Shown piece after piece: positions 1 through 10,600 of a DNA stretch of 64,000 nt. Each line of letters starts with the position of its first letter. Position 1 is the stretch's first letter. Position numbers and translations under genes: made by a program. Origin of the DNA: Flavobacteriaceae bacterium HL-DH10 (lineage in GTDB: Bacteria; Bacteroidota; Bacteroidia; Flavobacteriales; Flavobacteriaceae); assembly GCA_031826515.1 (NCBI GenBank), contig CP134536.1, positions 2,182,001 through 2,246,000 of the forward strand, given 5' to 3'. The notes beneath the pieces are model-generated. The model worked only from the letters and a program-made list of their open reading frames with translations. It was not told where the DNA came from and made no database searches.

Positions 1-431
1 AATTGGTTGAAACTTTATTTTACATGACAAATTGGATGAATACAAACTTGGTTCAAGTTGTAAAAAAGGATGATGGTATTATTGGGTTATTTCATGTGCA
101 GTTTTTAAACTTTAAAAAACACTTCGAAGAACTAGTTAGAAATTTTTATCCTAATAGAGAAGCTATTCCCAAAGGAAATTTTAATGCACATGAGATTATA
201 GAAACTTATTTTCCTGATATTACAAAAAGTTTTAAGCCTGCGACGAACTCAGTTATTGTTCCTAATTTTAAGGCAAGAACAAAGTCCGTCGAATTAAACC
301 ATATAGAAAACACCACCACACCACCACTACCACCACCACTCCAAAAAGCGGATAAAAAGGACAAGAAACAACTCGTTACAGAGGAAGAAGTAGAAAAACT
401 TTTGCTTGAAACGTTTTTCAATATCAAGTAA
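1..431 (+). CDS. 3' part or whole of an unrecognised protein, cut by the window edge
   Basis: The reading frame is open from the left edge to a TAA stop at 429-431, so the true start may lie outside the window; an internal ATG at 24 is another possibility. I do not recognise the family. The visible 142 residues have an aromatic, mixed alpha/beta first part, then a low-complexity linker with runs of Thr and Pro (TTTPPLPPPL), a Lys/Asp-rich stretch and a final Glu-rich helix. Such a tail looks like a flexible linker to a terminal helix rather than a catalytic domain. The next gene begins 46 bases downstream after a palindrome. Function cannot be assigned from this fragment. Confidence 0.55.
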   Translation, partial: LVETLFYMTNWMNTNLVQVVKKDDGIIGLFHVQFLNFKKHFEELVRNFYPNREAIPKGNFNAHEIIETYFPDITKSFKPATNSVIVPNFKARTKSVELNHIENTTTPPLPPPLQKADKKDKKQLVTEEEVEKLLLETFFNIK

Positions 432-446
432 TAATATTAATTTAAG

Positions 447-470
447 CGTAAATTAAACGTTTAAATTACG
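447..470. promoter_or_regulatory. 24-bp near-perfect palindrome upstream of zinc-finger gene
   Basis: The 24 bases read CGTAA-x-TTAAACGTTTAA-x-TTACG, symmetric except for one mismatched pair. The element ends 7 bases before the ATG of the next gene. Its position fits an operator for a dimeric regulator or a small hairpin in the leader. There is no T-run, so it is not a typical terminator. Confidence 0.4.
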
Positions 471-477
471 TATAATA

Positions 478-906
478 ATGAAAAAAACAGAAATTTGTTT
501 GGAATGTGGTGATGATTTTATCCCCAAAAGGCGAGGTGTTCAAAAATTTTGCAGTAACTCTTGTAGAAGTAGGCATTGGTTATTAAAACAAAACAAGACA
601 AAGGTTTCTAAAATACTGGAAAAACAAAAAAATCAATTGCCTGATGTAAAAAGTGGAAATAAAGCAGACGGTATGTCTTTAGCTGGAGTTGGAAATGCAG
701 CAGTTGGAGTAGCCGTTGTAGAAGTTGTAAAAAACATATTGAAAACGGAAGATAACAAACCTGCCACTAAAAATGATATAAGAGAACTAAAAACACTAAT
801 TAATGGTGGACGATTTCTTCCCGTAAATAATGTTCCAAAAGATAGCTTTGGCAGACACCCCTACTATGATATTGAAACTGGTAATGTAGTTTTCTTTTTT
901 ATTTAA
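478..906 (+). CDS. small zinc-finger protein, function unknown
   Basis: This 142-residue protein begins with a compact zinc-ribbon-like motif: Cys7-x2-Cys10, then Cys25-x3-Cys29, with basic residues between and after. This is the kind of N-terminal finger found in several small DNA-associated bacterial proteins. A basic coiled stretch (residues 35-60) follows. A Gly/Ala/Val-rich segment around residues 67-83 (AGVGNAAVGVAVV) could be a membrane-inserting or packing helix. The C-terminal part (NDIRELKTLI, then a GRHPYYD segment) is unrecognised. It lies just upstream of the Ntn-hydrolase-like gene in accessory DNA, with no operon-like spacing to it (206 bases). Gene reality is likely; the function is unknown. 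Confidence 0.6.
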   Translation: MKKTEICLECGDDFIPKRRGVQKFCSNSCRSRHWLLKQNKTKVSKILEKQKNQLPDVKSGNKADGMSLAGVGNAAVGVAVVEVVKNILKTEDNKPATKNDIRELKTLINGGRFLPVNNVPKDSFGRHPYYDIETGNVVFFFI

Positions 907-1033
907 AAACATTAATATTTGTACTATAATGTTCTGCGTTATGTAACTTGAGCTTTGCTTAAAAGCGAATTTGTTACTACTTTTCTTGAAAAAATTTATT
1001 CTCTAAAGTTTCTTCTACTATGCAAATGGAACA

Positions 1034-1076
1034 CTTTTTATGCGACGACGTAGGAGGGAAGCGTAATGTGTGTGAA
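1034..1076. repeat. copy 1 of an intergenic repeat (core ACGACGTAGGA)
   Basis: The 11-mer ACGACGTAGGA at 1045-1055 recurs exactly at 2151-2161. The flanks are also alike: CTTTnTATG before it, and GAA, CGTAAT and TGTGAA-like blocks after it. Both copies sit in the short spacers on either side of the Ntn-hydrolase-like gene. Confidence 0.5.
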
Positions 1077-1112
1077 ATGGAATTTAGCGTTATCTTTAAG
1101 TAAAAATATATT

Positions 1113-2111
1113 ATGACTCTTATTGTAGGATTTGTAAATAAAAAAATGGCAGTTTTAGCAGCTGATACTCAAATTTCAAGCTACAATGGTGCTCAAGAAA
1201 TAATCAATAGAGCAGTAATACATAAAATTGATTTAGTAGATCATAATTTATTGTTTTCGTATTTAGGCAAGTGGGATATTTTAAACGAGGATAAGTTATC
1301 CGAGTTTAGAAAAAAACTAACTAATCGAAAAAATAAGGTTTTTTTCGCTTTTAGATTTGTGAGACGTTTAAACAGAGATGCTCTAATAATTGGCTTTTGG
1401 AATTTCGGACTAATATGGCGTTTAGTTTTTAAAGGTAAAAAAGAAAGTAAAATCAAAAAACTTGTTATAAAGAAGGGATCTTTTTATTTCAATGATCCAA
1501 ACGCCAATCTTTTAAATTATGTAACAGTAGAAAGTAGAATCAAAGGTTATTTAGACGATACTTCTACTGCCTTAGAAAATTATCTATTCACAATAAATAA
1601 CACAATACTTTCTGAAATTGCACAAGGTAAAGATTTGGTTATTCCAGGCTTAGTTTTAAACAATAATCGAAATACTGTAGGTGGTTATGTTACAATCTGT
1701 ATCTTATTAAAAGAGACAAAATATACATTAAGAATCTTCAATAAAACAAGAGCTCATTGCTTTTTTAAACATTATCAAAATGGTAATTTACTTGATAATA
1801 ATTCAAATCCATTTGGTTTAGGATTAAATCATAGCCAAATTATATATATAGATAATTTAGCAATGATATTTAAGTCAATAAATGATTCTGAAAATGAAGC
1901 TATCAAATCAAGTTTGCTGATTTTGTTACAAAATCAAATAAATCATTTGAGAGAGAATGATTTTCTCGCATGTTTTTTATTAAGACAATTAGTGATTTAC
2001 ATGAATAAAAAGGCTAATTTAAATCTAAACAATGTGACCTGTAATGAAGAATTTATTATTGCCGATGATAATGACCTTGAGATTGATTTCTGTAAAACTT
2101 TTTTTGATTAA
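1113..2111 (+). CDS. Ntn-hydrolase / proteasome-subunit-like protein
   Basis: The 332-residue product starts MTLIVGF and continues with VLAADTQIS. This closely resembles the N-terminus of HslV and proteasome beta subunits, where the initiator Met is removed to expose a catalytic Thr. After Met removal the Thr is residue 1, the Asp of AADTQIS is residue 17 exactly as in HslV, and a Lys (HKI) falls at residue 37 near the family's Lys33. At 332 residues it is much longer than HslV (about 175), and the second half is unrecognised, so it may carry an extra domain. No signal peptide is seen. It lies 187 bases upstream of two giant nuclease-ATPase genes on the same strand, so a linked role as a protease or amidohydrolase is conceivable. 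The fold call rests on the first 40 residues only. Confidence 0.6.
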   Translation: MTLIVGFVNKKMAVLAADTQISSYNGAQEIINRAVIHKIDLVDHNLLFSYLGKWDILNEDKLSEFRKKLTNRKNKVFFAFRFVRRLNRDALIIGFWNFGLIWRLVFKGKKESKIKKLVIKKGSFYFNDPNANLLNYVTVESRIKGYLDDTSTALENYLFTINNTILSEIAQGKDLVIPGLVLNNNRNTVGGYVTICILLKETKYTLRIFNKTRAHCFFKHYQNGNLLDNNSNPFGLGLNHSQIIYIDNLAMIFKSINDSENEAIKSSLLILLQNQINHLRENDFLACFLLRQLVIYMNKKANLNLNNVTCNEEFIIADDNDLEIDFCKTFFD

Positions 2112-2139
2112 CTAAAACTATTTTAAAAGGTAGTGTATG

Positions 2140-2179
2140 CTTTCTATGACACGACGTAGGAATGAACGTAATATGTGAA
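2140..2179. repeat. copy 2 of an intergenic repeat (core ACGACGTAGGA)
   Basis: This second copy of the repeat at 1034-1076 lies between the Ntn-hydrolase-like gene and the first giant ATPase gene. It shares the exact 11-mer (2151-2161) and a diverged GAACGTAAT / TGTGAAT downstream part. Confidence 0.5.
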
Positions 2180-2298
2180 TAATAGTTAATTGCTATAGAT
2201 TATATAATATGTTATAATTAATACTTAAAAAGGCCACACCTTCTTTTTTTTAATTTATATATTTAGTCTTTAAAATTCATATAATTTTTTTAAAGAGA

Positions 2299-5200
2299 AT
2301 GACAAAAATTAATAGAGAAGCAGGTGATAAAACAAAAGGGTTTACTTTACAAAAACAAAGGGCTCTGGCCTTATTTTTTGACACAATAAAAAGTCATCCT
2401 AATTCTCATGTTAATGTTGCGATTGAATACCAAGGAGATGTTTTTCTACAAAATGATGAAGTTGGTTATATAGAAGAACAAAAGAATTATGAAGAATTTA
2501 GTACTTTTTCATTTAATTCTCCACAAATACTAAATACGTTAGTTTACTTTCTTGAAATATGGATCTCAGAAAAACAAAGCAATTCAATTCAATTTGGTTT
2601 TTATTCTACAAATAAAACAACTAAAGAAAATAATACTGAAAGAACTAAAAAACTTGAAATTGAATTACCCGATGACGGTTTACTAAACTTATTGATAGCC
2701 AAGGATTATGACGAAAAGAAACTAGTTCTTGATTCTGTTAGAAAATACTTAGTTGATGAATATTCAAACCAGTATTCTGAAGATGTTAATGAAGCTTTGG
2801 ATGATAAATCATTAACCAATTTTTTAAATTCAATAGATTGGTTTTTTGAACAAGACAATGAAAAAGATTATGAAGAAGATATATTAAAAAAAATTAAAGA
2901 TTCCGAGTTCGCTTCGAACTTAAAAAACAGTTATCATCCAAATTTTGTTTATGCAGCCTTAATGGTAGCCTTAGAAAAAAAGCAGGATGAGACAGATCCA
3001 TTACTAAAATTTTTAAAAAAAGATAGTGTAGAACTTTGCTTTTTAAAAGTTTCTGCTGATGAGGAAATTAATATTAGAGCTTATAAATATTTAAACTTTA
3101 ATTTTCAAGAAATAAACAAGAAAACAAAAGAATGGTTAGAATCATTCCTAAAGACTAAATATTTTTCTAATGTTAAAAACAAAAAATTTCCAGAATTATT
3201 AAAACGAAAAGTAGCAAAACATAACAATGAAGTTAAAATTATAAGAGAGAACTTAGAACAAACTAATCCCGATAAAGCTAGAAACTTAGAGGTTATAATA
3301 AAAGAGTTAGGAGATTTAATAAACGATGTGAGACCAACTTTTTTATTTGGAGAGGTTGGAAGTGGTAAAAGTACTTTGCTTGCTCACTATTATTTGCATG
3401 AAACGTCTAAGAGTGAGCTTCCAATATTTATAACATCAACATATTTAAAAGGAAAGATACCAGTTGATATTAACTCCCTAAAATCAGTATTTAATGAGTT
3501 CGTAAATAATGAATTGAATCTAGTTAATAAAATTTTTGATTTAGATTCAGTAATTCTATCGAAAAAAGAAATAACGTTAATTATTGATGGGCTTGATGAG
3601 TTTGATAGAGGTGAGGCATTTAGATTGTTAAACCATTTATTAACACTTTCAAAAGAATCAATTAATCTTAGAATAATTGCTTCTGGAAGACCACTTGAAT
3701 TACAAGATGTTGTAAACTTCAATGAATGGAATTGTCTGACAACATTAGATTTAACAGAGGATGAAATAAAGCAATTACTAAAAAATGAAGCTATTGCATC
3801 GGGATTGTCTGATACTGATTCTAAAACAGATGCTTCACATAGGTTAAATATTCTAAAAACTAAACAAGAGTTATTAGCAAATGCAACAACACCATTAATT
3901 GTTTGCTTGATAAGAGATTTTCTAGATGAAAACCTTAGCTCTATGACTTTAGGAGATATTCTTTATGAAGTTGTAAAAAGAAGATTAGATTGGCATAAAG
4001 AAGACCAAAAGGAAAACTTTAAAAGATTTCTTGAAGCTTACCCAAATGTTATCCAACGAGAAATTTTTATTGCAGAAATTGCATATAAAATTCATCATTC
4101 AAAAGATGGCAAGATAAATGAGGATACTTTATTTCAAATTATAAACTCAGAAAAATTAATTCCAAAACTAACTCCAGAAAGGAATATAATTGTCAATGAG
4201 GCTATAATCTTTTTTAAAAGTAATTTTTTACAAAAAATAGGTGAAAATTATACGTTCCAATCTCATCAGTTGTTTCAATTAGCAATAGGCATTCATTTAT
4301 TTAATCAAACTTTAACTGGTTCTGAATTTATATTTAAACAAGATCGCACAAATTATTGGCGAGAAATATCATATGCTAGTGCGATTGCACGAACCAAAGG
4401 TGAGAGTGCTAATCTAACTGTATATCTAAATGAATTTTTAAATGATTTAGTCACTACAAATGATAATACAGCAGCTACATCTGTTTTACTAGCAGAAGCA
4501 CAAATTACTGAACTAAATATTAATTTTTTAGAAAAACTCAAGAATTTAGATTTTAGACCATTAAAATTTTGGGGTCTATCAGATTCTCTTGTTCCACACG
4601 CATATGCGTATATTTTTAAAGATATTGGAGAAGATGGTTTTAATTGGTTTTTTGAAAATTATTTAAATCCTATTCATCCTTCAAGAACAGGACATGATGA
4701 TATTGCTGTTGTCGTTTTGCGATACTACTTTATTCGATTCGACTTTAATTTATCAGCTCATGACAAAAATAAATTAGAAGCTATTATTCCATTTCATCTT
4801 GCAGCAAAAACATATTCATGTAATAATTTGTTACCAGTTTTATCTTTAGGTATTCCTGATTATTTTGATGTTAAGGATAGATGTATTTTGTTAGCGACTT
4901 CTCTTAAACATGAAATAACTTACACTAGAACTAAATTATTATTAAAAAAAGAACTTGCAAAAGGAAATAATGAAGATGTTATTAATGCACTTGAAATAGC
5001 ATCTACAAACAAAGACTCCAAGCCTGAAAACGCAATTAAATTATGGTTTGAATTAATTGATGTTGCTATTCCAAAATTAATATTAGATAATTGTATAGTT
5101 TTAATTTCAAAAGGTAATGATGACCTTTTTGATTCTGTTAATGATAGAATTGGAATAGAAAGGTTTTTAAGTTATTGTAGATATAATGCTTTATATGAAA

Positions 5201-7617
5201 CTCCTATTTCGGATGCTGCAGCAATTATATTATTTAATAATAACGAACAAATTAATACTAGATTAATTGGATATCCAATTATGAAAAAATCTTCTTGGTT
5301 TGATTTTAAAGATGCTCAACGAGAAACAATCTTAGATAAAATCATTTATGACGACGAGAGAGGAGAAGAGTTTATTATTAATAATTTACCTTCTGCTAAA
5401 AGGGATTTAGGTATTCCTGAAATATATATTAAATATTTTTTAACCACATTAGTTAACTCAAATAATCTTTATATAAATGAATTATTATATGTAATTAAAA
5501 ATTTAAACAAGTATTCATTATCAAGGTATCCAGCAATAAGAGAAAGCTTTATTAAGTTATTAATAAAACAGGAATACTATAATTTATTAAAAGAAACATT
5601 AAATGGTATTGATTCACATTTAAGATATAAATCAGCTTCTATATTGCTTATTTGCAATCCTGAAATGGAAAAGGAAGCTTTAGAAATAATTATAAGGTCT
5701 TCTCATAAAAGACCAAATGATTATCATGAGTGGCTAAGGTTTTGTATGAAATTGAATTTTAGTAATTCTATGCTTGATTTCATCTATAGTTTACTTGATG
5801 ATCTTCCAGAGGTTTCAAAAGTTTTTGCAATCAAACTTCTTTATCATAATAATGAATATAAGCTTAATGATGAATTATTGGATGAAATGATTTCTGGGCT
5901 TTTAGGAAACGCAAGTTTTCTTGATTGGAGTGGGAATTTAAATGATGATGGAATTAAAAGAGTCCTTTCTGACGATAAATTTTATGAAGTTTTAAAAATT
6001 AAGTTGAACTCTGATAATTATAAATTAAAACAAGCAGCTGCAGATAGTTTAATCTATTATCATCAATTGAAATTAAGCTTAAAAGAAAAAGCACAATGCT
6101 ATTTATTACACATACAACATTCCGATTATTCGCTAATTAATTTTCATTATAATCATCAAGATTTATTTGAAGAGAAGAGTTTTATAACTGAGTTAAAAAA
6201 ATGTGTTCTAGAAATTGAGGAATTAAAGGATATTAGAAGTTTTGTTTTTTTTGAGTATTATAATGTTATTAAAGAGAATGGAAGTTGGAAAGATTTCTTT
6301 CTAGCATTGTTAAATAAAGAGAAATATTCAAATCATCATTGGATAGAAACTTTATATGGATTCTTTATCAAACTAGGTAATAATCAAGATTACAGAAATA
6401 AAATGGGTAAAGCAATTAAAGAAATAATGGATTATCCTGCTTACTCACAAGATAAGTATAACAATTTTCTTTTTCCACAATTAGCAATTTTAGCACATGA
6501 ATTTGGCGAATTAACAAACTCTGAGTTAAATGATATTATACTGAACTATGTATTACCGCAAGATGAGATTGCTTGCTCTTTATTATCCAGATTGAATAAT
6601 CTTCCAGAAGATTATGTTGCTAGAGGCAGAATGATTAGTCATATCCCACTTTTCTCAAATAATAATGTTACTCCCTATATTCAAATGAGTAATGAGGAAC
6701 TATATGCTTTACTTGAAGATGGTGAGGATATACCTAATAACTTAATTGAGGCAATTGAAGATCAATTATTATATGGCAGCTTAACATTAGATGACTTAAC
6801 GAAACTATCTACTAAAACTAGTCTATCACTCTATTTTGCAATTGTTATAGCGTTTTTTAGAAATGAAAAATGGGAAAATATAGATTTCATGAAAGCTGAA
6901 GATATTGGCAGTTTAAAGTTAGATTCAAGACAAGTGTCTCAATTTCATAAAAATATTCTATACAATATTAAGCTCATAAATATTACTGATATTAAAATAA
7001 AAGAAAAATACATAGCTTCTATACTGAAAGATATAAGTAATGTAAATACCTCTAAGGATATTGTCGATTTGTTTCACGAACTGTTTGAATTAAAGGTAGA
7101 TTTCAAACCTAAGTTACTTCCGATATTATTTAATGCATTTATAGATGTTCCATATAGAATAAATCTGAGTTTCATTTATAATATAAATTCTTATTTATTA
7201 AATCATGAAAATCAAAGTGACAAAAAGGATTTGGTAATCCCTTTAAAAAAATGCTTAAAAACAATTAATAGTGGAGGAGAAGAAAGACGAGAAAACCAAT
7301 ATGAATTAATCTCTTGGACACTTTCATTAATTTTAATTTACTTAGAAGGAAAGTCTGATATTGATACAGAAAGAGGGTTTCTTATTGGTTTGAAAAATGC
7401 TTTTATGCAGAAAACAGGAGGTAACATATATGTAAAAGAGAATAATCAAAACCAAAGTTTCTATGGAAGAGATATATTTATACATAGTGAAATGATAATA
7501 AATCAAATTGACAATAATATTATTCAAAACATCATAAAGAATGGGGTAGATAGTAATATTCGAGAGTTAAGAGCTATTTGTAAAATTGTCTCAGCAGTAG
7601 CTGGGGAATTAAATTAA
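2299..7617 (+). CDS. nuclease-NACHT/STAND ATPase, probable anti-phage defence protein (Avs-like)
   Basis: This 1772-residue protein is soluble, without signal peptide or membrane segments. Residues 14-62 show a PD-(D/E)xK-like core of the type seen in Cap4/DUF4297 nucleases: GF-x2-Q near the start, then Glu43, Asp47 and Glu60-Gln-Lys62. A textbook P-loop GEVGSGKST sits at 351-359. The Walker B block LIIDGLDEFD at 427-436 is typical of NACHT proteins, and an IIASGRP sensor-like stretch follows. From about residue 600 to the end the protein is helix-rich with no recognised motif, as expected for a long HEAT/TPR-like sensor arm. This layout matches STAND defence proteins, which bind a phage protein, oligomerise and activate the N-terminal effector. 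A related large gene follows after 50 bases, suggesting co-transcription. Family assignment beyond STAND is inference. Confidence 0.75.
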   Translation: MTKINREAGDKTKGFTLQKQRALALFFDTIKSHPNSHVNVAIEYQGDVFLQNDEVGYIEEQKNYEEFSTFSFNSPQILNTLVYFLEIWISEKQSNSIQFGFYSTNKTTKENNTERTKKLEIELPDDGLLNLLIAKDYDEKKLVLDSVRKYLVDEYSNQYSEDVNEALDDKSLTNFLNSIDWFFEQDNEKDYEEDILKKIKDSEFASNLKNSYHPNFVYAALMVALEKKQDETDPLLKFLKKDSVELCFLKVSADEEINIRAYKYLNFNFQEINKKTKEWLESFLKTKYFSNVKNKKFPELLKRKVAKHNNEVKIIRENLEQTNPDKARNLEVIIKELGDLINDVRPTFLFGEVGSGKSTLLAHYYLHETSKSELPIFITSTYLKGKIPVDINSLKSVFNEFVNNELNLVNKIFDLDSVILSKKEITLIIDGLDEFDRGEAFRLLNHLLTLSKESINLRIIASGRPLELQDVVNFNEWNCLTTLDLTEDEIKQLLKNEAIASGLSDTDSKTDASHRLNILKTKQELLANATTPLIVCLIRDFLDENLSSMTLGDILYEVVKRRLDWHKEDQKENFKRFLEAYPNVIQREIFIAEIAYKIHHSKDGKINEDTLFQIINSEKLIPKLTPERNIIVNEAIIFFKSNFLQKIGENYTFQSHQLFQLAIGIHLFNQTLTGSEFIFKQDRTNYWREISYASAIARTKGESANLTVYLNEFLNDLVTTNDNTAATSVLLAEAQITELNINFLEKLKNLDFRPLKFWGLSDSLVPHAYAYIFKDIGEDGFNWFFENYLNPIHPSRTGHDDIAVVVLRYYFIRFDFNLSAHDKNKLEAIIPFHLAAKTYSCNNLLPVLSLGIPDYFDVKDRCILLATSLKHEITYTRTKLLLKKELAKGNNEDVINALEIASTNKDSKPENAIKLWFELIDVAIPKLILDNCIVLISKGNDDLFDSVNDRIGIERFLSYCRYNALYETPISDAAAIILFNNNEQINTRLIGYPIMKKSSWFDFKDAQRETILDKIIYDDERGEEFIINNLPSAKRDLGIPEIYIKYFLTTLVNSNNLYINELLYVIKNLNKYSLSRYPAIRESFIKLLIKQEYYNLLKETLNGIDSHLRYKSASILLICNPEMEKEALEIIIRSSHKRPNDYHEWLRFCMKLNFSNSMLDFIYSLLDDLPEVSKVFAIKLLYHNNEYKLNDELLDEMISGLLGNASFLDWSGNLNDDGIKRVLSDDKFYEVLKIKLNSDNYKLKQAAADSLIYYHQLKLSLKEKAQCYLLHIQHSDYSLINFHYNHQDLFEEKSFITELKKCVLEIEELKDIRSFVFFEYYNVIKENGSWKDFFLALLNKEKYSNHHWIETLYGFFIKLGNNQDYRNKMGKAIKEIMDYPAYSQDKYNNFLFPQLAILAHEFGELTNSELNDIILNYVLPQDEIACSLLSRLNNLPEDYVARGRMISHIPLFSNNNVTPYIQMSNEELYALLEDGEDIPNNLIEAIEDQLLYGSLTLDDLTKLSTKTSLSLYFAIVIAFFRNEKWENIDFMKAEDIGSLKLDSRQVSQFHKNILYNIKLINITDIKIKEKYIASILKDISNVNTSKDIVDLFHELFELKVDFKPKLLPILFNAFIDVPYRINLSFIYNINSYLLNHENQSDKKDLVIPLKKCLKTINSGGEERRENQYELISWTLSLILIYLEGKSDIDTERGFLIGLKNAFMQKTGGNIYVKENNQNQSFYGRDIFIHSEMIINQIDNNIIQNIIKNGVDSNIRELRAICKIVSAVAGELN

Positions 7618-7667
7618 AATAAAAAATAAATTTTAAAATATAGTTTCAATCGCTATTAAATGACAAT

Positions 7668-10600
7668 ATGTCTAAAGCTAAAAGAAAAAAACAAAGAATA
7701 AAAAGACAAAAGTCAGATACTCATGTTTCCTATTCAATAGACGAGGATTTAAACATAGCTTTAAATAATTTAGCAAAAAAAAGGGTTGGAGGTGCAATAA
7801 ATTTTAGAGGAATAGGTTTTCAGTTGCTTTATTCTTGTTGCACACTTTTAAATGAGTTGGATAGTTCAAACCCATCTAAATCAATAAGATTGGAAGGTAT
7901 TGAAGATGTAGATATTATTACGGTTGATAACAATCAATACATTCAGCTCAAATCATCAATCAATACTATAGATGCAGGGAGTTTCTGGAAAATGGGAGTT
8001 TTAAAAAACTTCCTTGAAGCATTTAAAGTTAATCCCAATTGTATTTTAAAACTTGTCTATAACTTTAAGTTAGCAAAAGGGAAGCTTAATGATTTAGCAA
8101 TTAAGAAAACAACAAATGAAACTGTTGCTTTTTGGAGACAAAAATTTGAAGATTCATCACTAGATGTATCTAATATAGACTTTGATTTTTTTATTAAAAA
8201 CATAGATTTTATAAAAGTTTCTGAATCTTCTTTAATAAAAGATTGTATAAGTAACTTGCTAAAAAAGCATAATGTTAATTTAGGCACAGAAAATCAATAT
8301 CTAAAAGCTCTTTTTTATAGTTCTTTTAATTGGTCAAAAGAACGTACATCAGTAAAGTATTCAGATTTAAAAATAATATTTCAATCTGTAACTGATTCTT
8401 TTTCCAAAAGCCCAACTAATCCAGCAATTGAATATAATTGGATAAAAGTAGTGAATTTTGAAAATACCGAATTGGAAGAAAAGAGTGAATATTTTGATGG
8501 AAAAGCTGCTAGACCAATTCATATTATTCAAAATTTACCAGTAAGAAGAGAAGAATGGGAAATCAAAATACTTAATAATGTGCTTGATTTTAGTACCACT
8601 ATTATCAGGTCTTCTAGTGGACAAGGGAAATCTACTCTAGCTTGGTTAACAAGTCTAAAATTAAAACTTAAAGGTTTTACTATTTATGAATTAAATTATT
8701 GCAAAGAGAAAAATAATGTAGCTGGTTTATTTGACTTTATTAAATCAAGAGTTTTGATTGGGCAGTTACCAATTATTGTTATTGATGGGTTAAATAATAT
8801 TGTGTCAGAATATCAAGAGTTAATATATCTAACAGCAAATTTACCTGTTAAATTCTTAATTACTATAAGGCAAATAGATTGGTATAGATATGGTCTGGAT
8901 TTATCAAAAACAAGCGCTCAAATCACAGATATATCTCTATCTATAAATGAAGCAAAAAATATATTTTCAGAATTAAAAAAAAGAAATAAACTACATCATA
9001 GTGTTATCGACTGGCAATCAAATTGGGAAGCAATAGGTGCAAAAGGCTTATTGATAGAATATGTATATCTATTGACTAAAGGCGAAATGATTTCTAACCG
9101 ATTAAATCAACAAATCAAAGAATTGAATTTAGAGAAAGATTCTAATACCAAACTAGAAATCCTACGACTTATTGCTATTGCTGATATTCTTAATTTAAAA
9201 ATAAAGTCTATTCAATTAATAAACTATGTTCAGGAGAATATTGGTTTTATTACTGATAGAGGAGAAGTATTAAAACAACTTGAGAAAGAATACTATTTGC
9301 GATTTGATGATGAATTTATTGAAGGACTACATCCTGTTCGTTCTCAACATTTGGTAAATATATTAAATGATTATATTCCTATATCAGATACACTATTATC
9401 ACTTTATAAAATCCTCACTGAAGATTTTATTTATGATTATTTTATTTCTATTCCTTTTAATATAAAGAATGAAGAAAAGGAAGATTTCTATGAAAAATTA
9501 GCAAAACTAGTCTCAAAACAAAAATTTTCTGAAATGGTTTTTGCTATTGATGGCTTAATGCACAGTGAACCTCTAAAATATTGGGAGGAAAACAAAGTAA
9601 TATTTGATGAAGTTTTTGAGCATGGTGGATTAGAAATTTTTGTTAGTGATACGCTTCCATTTACCAAATTGGACACATTAGGAAATCTTGGTGAGACTTT
9701 GAGAGATAAATATCCGAGTTTGATTTTTTTTAGAGACAAAATAAAGGAATTAACCAAATACAATATAAAAGATTCTGATGTAGTTATGTTTGCCAAAAGT
9801 CTTTCCAGTCAGATTGAAATTCATAAACAAAATATAAACTCATATGAAGGTTTAGGATTCCTGATTAAATGGCTTAAACAGTTATCTGTTGCGATACCAT
9901 CAACGATCGAATTTAATGATAATGAATTAATACAAGTTTTAGAAAAAGGTAATATTAATGAAGTATCAGAATTATTTAGTTATTTTCATTTATCAAATTC
10001 GAAAAGATATAAGAAATTTACTTCCAAATATAAAAATTCAATTATTGGAATACTTAAAAGAGAAACAAACACTTTAACCATAAGTGAAAATAGGAAAAAT
10101 GTTCATATAGAATATTTGTTAGATAAAAATGCAGATAAAGCTAATGATTATAGTGTTTATAGAATTCAAACTGTTTATAACCTTCTTCCTTTTTATGAAA
10201 AGTATTGCACAAAGGCAATAATTCTTCCTTTTCCAAATGAAGAAATGTATAAGATAATTATTCAAAACTCAATAAAGGCAATGCCAAAGGAGAATATAGT
10301 GGATACATTTGATGTACATATTAACCAAATTTGGAATAACACAATATTAAACAACTATCGTTCAACTTCTTCTTATGAATGGCAAAATCAATATAAAGTG
10401 ATAAGGGAAGAAGCTCTTAATTTTACTAAATTATGTGTTCGATATTTTGAGGCAACCATGGAAGGAAACTCATCAAAGTTTAAATCATCCTTAAATAGAC
10501 TTATTGATCAAATTACAAAATTAACTACTTTATTAATTCAAAGAAAAAGTTACCCTAGACAGTCAATAAAATATTTTTATAAAGCAAAATTTATAGAAGA

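Noticed and set aside
930-1110. Integron attC-like site (GCGTTAT occurs near 936 and 1088)
   Set aside because: The core does not fit GTTRRRY/RYYYAAC pairs and no long imperfect stem between the two copies was found.
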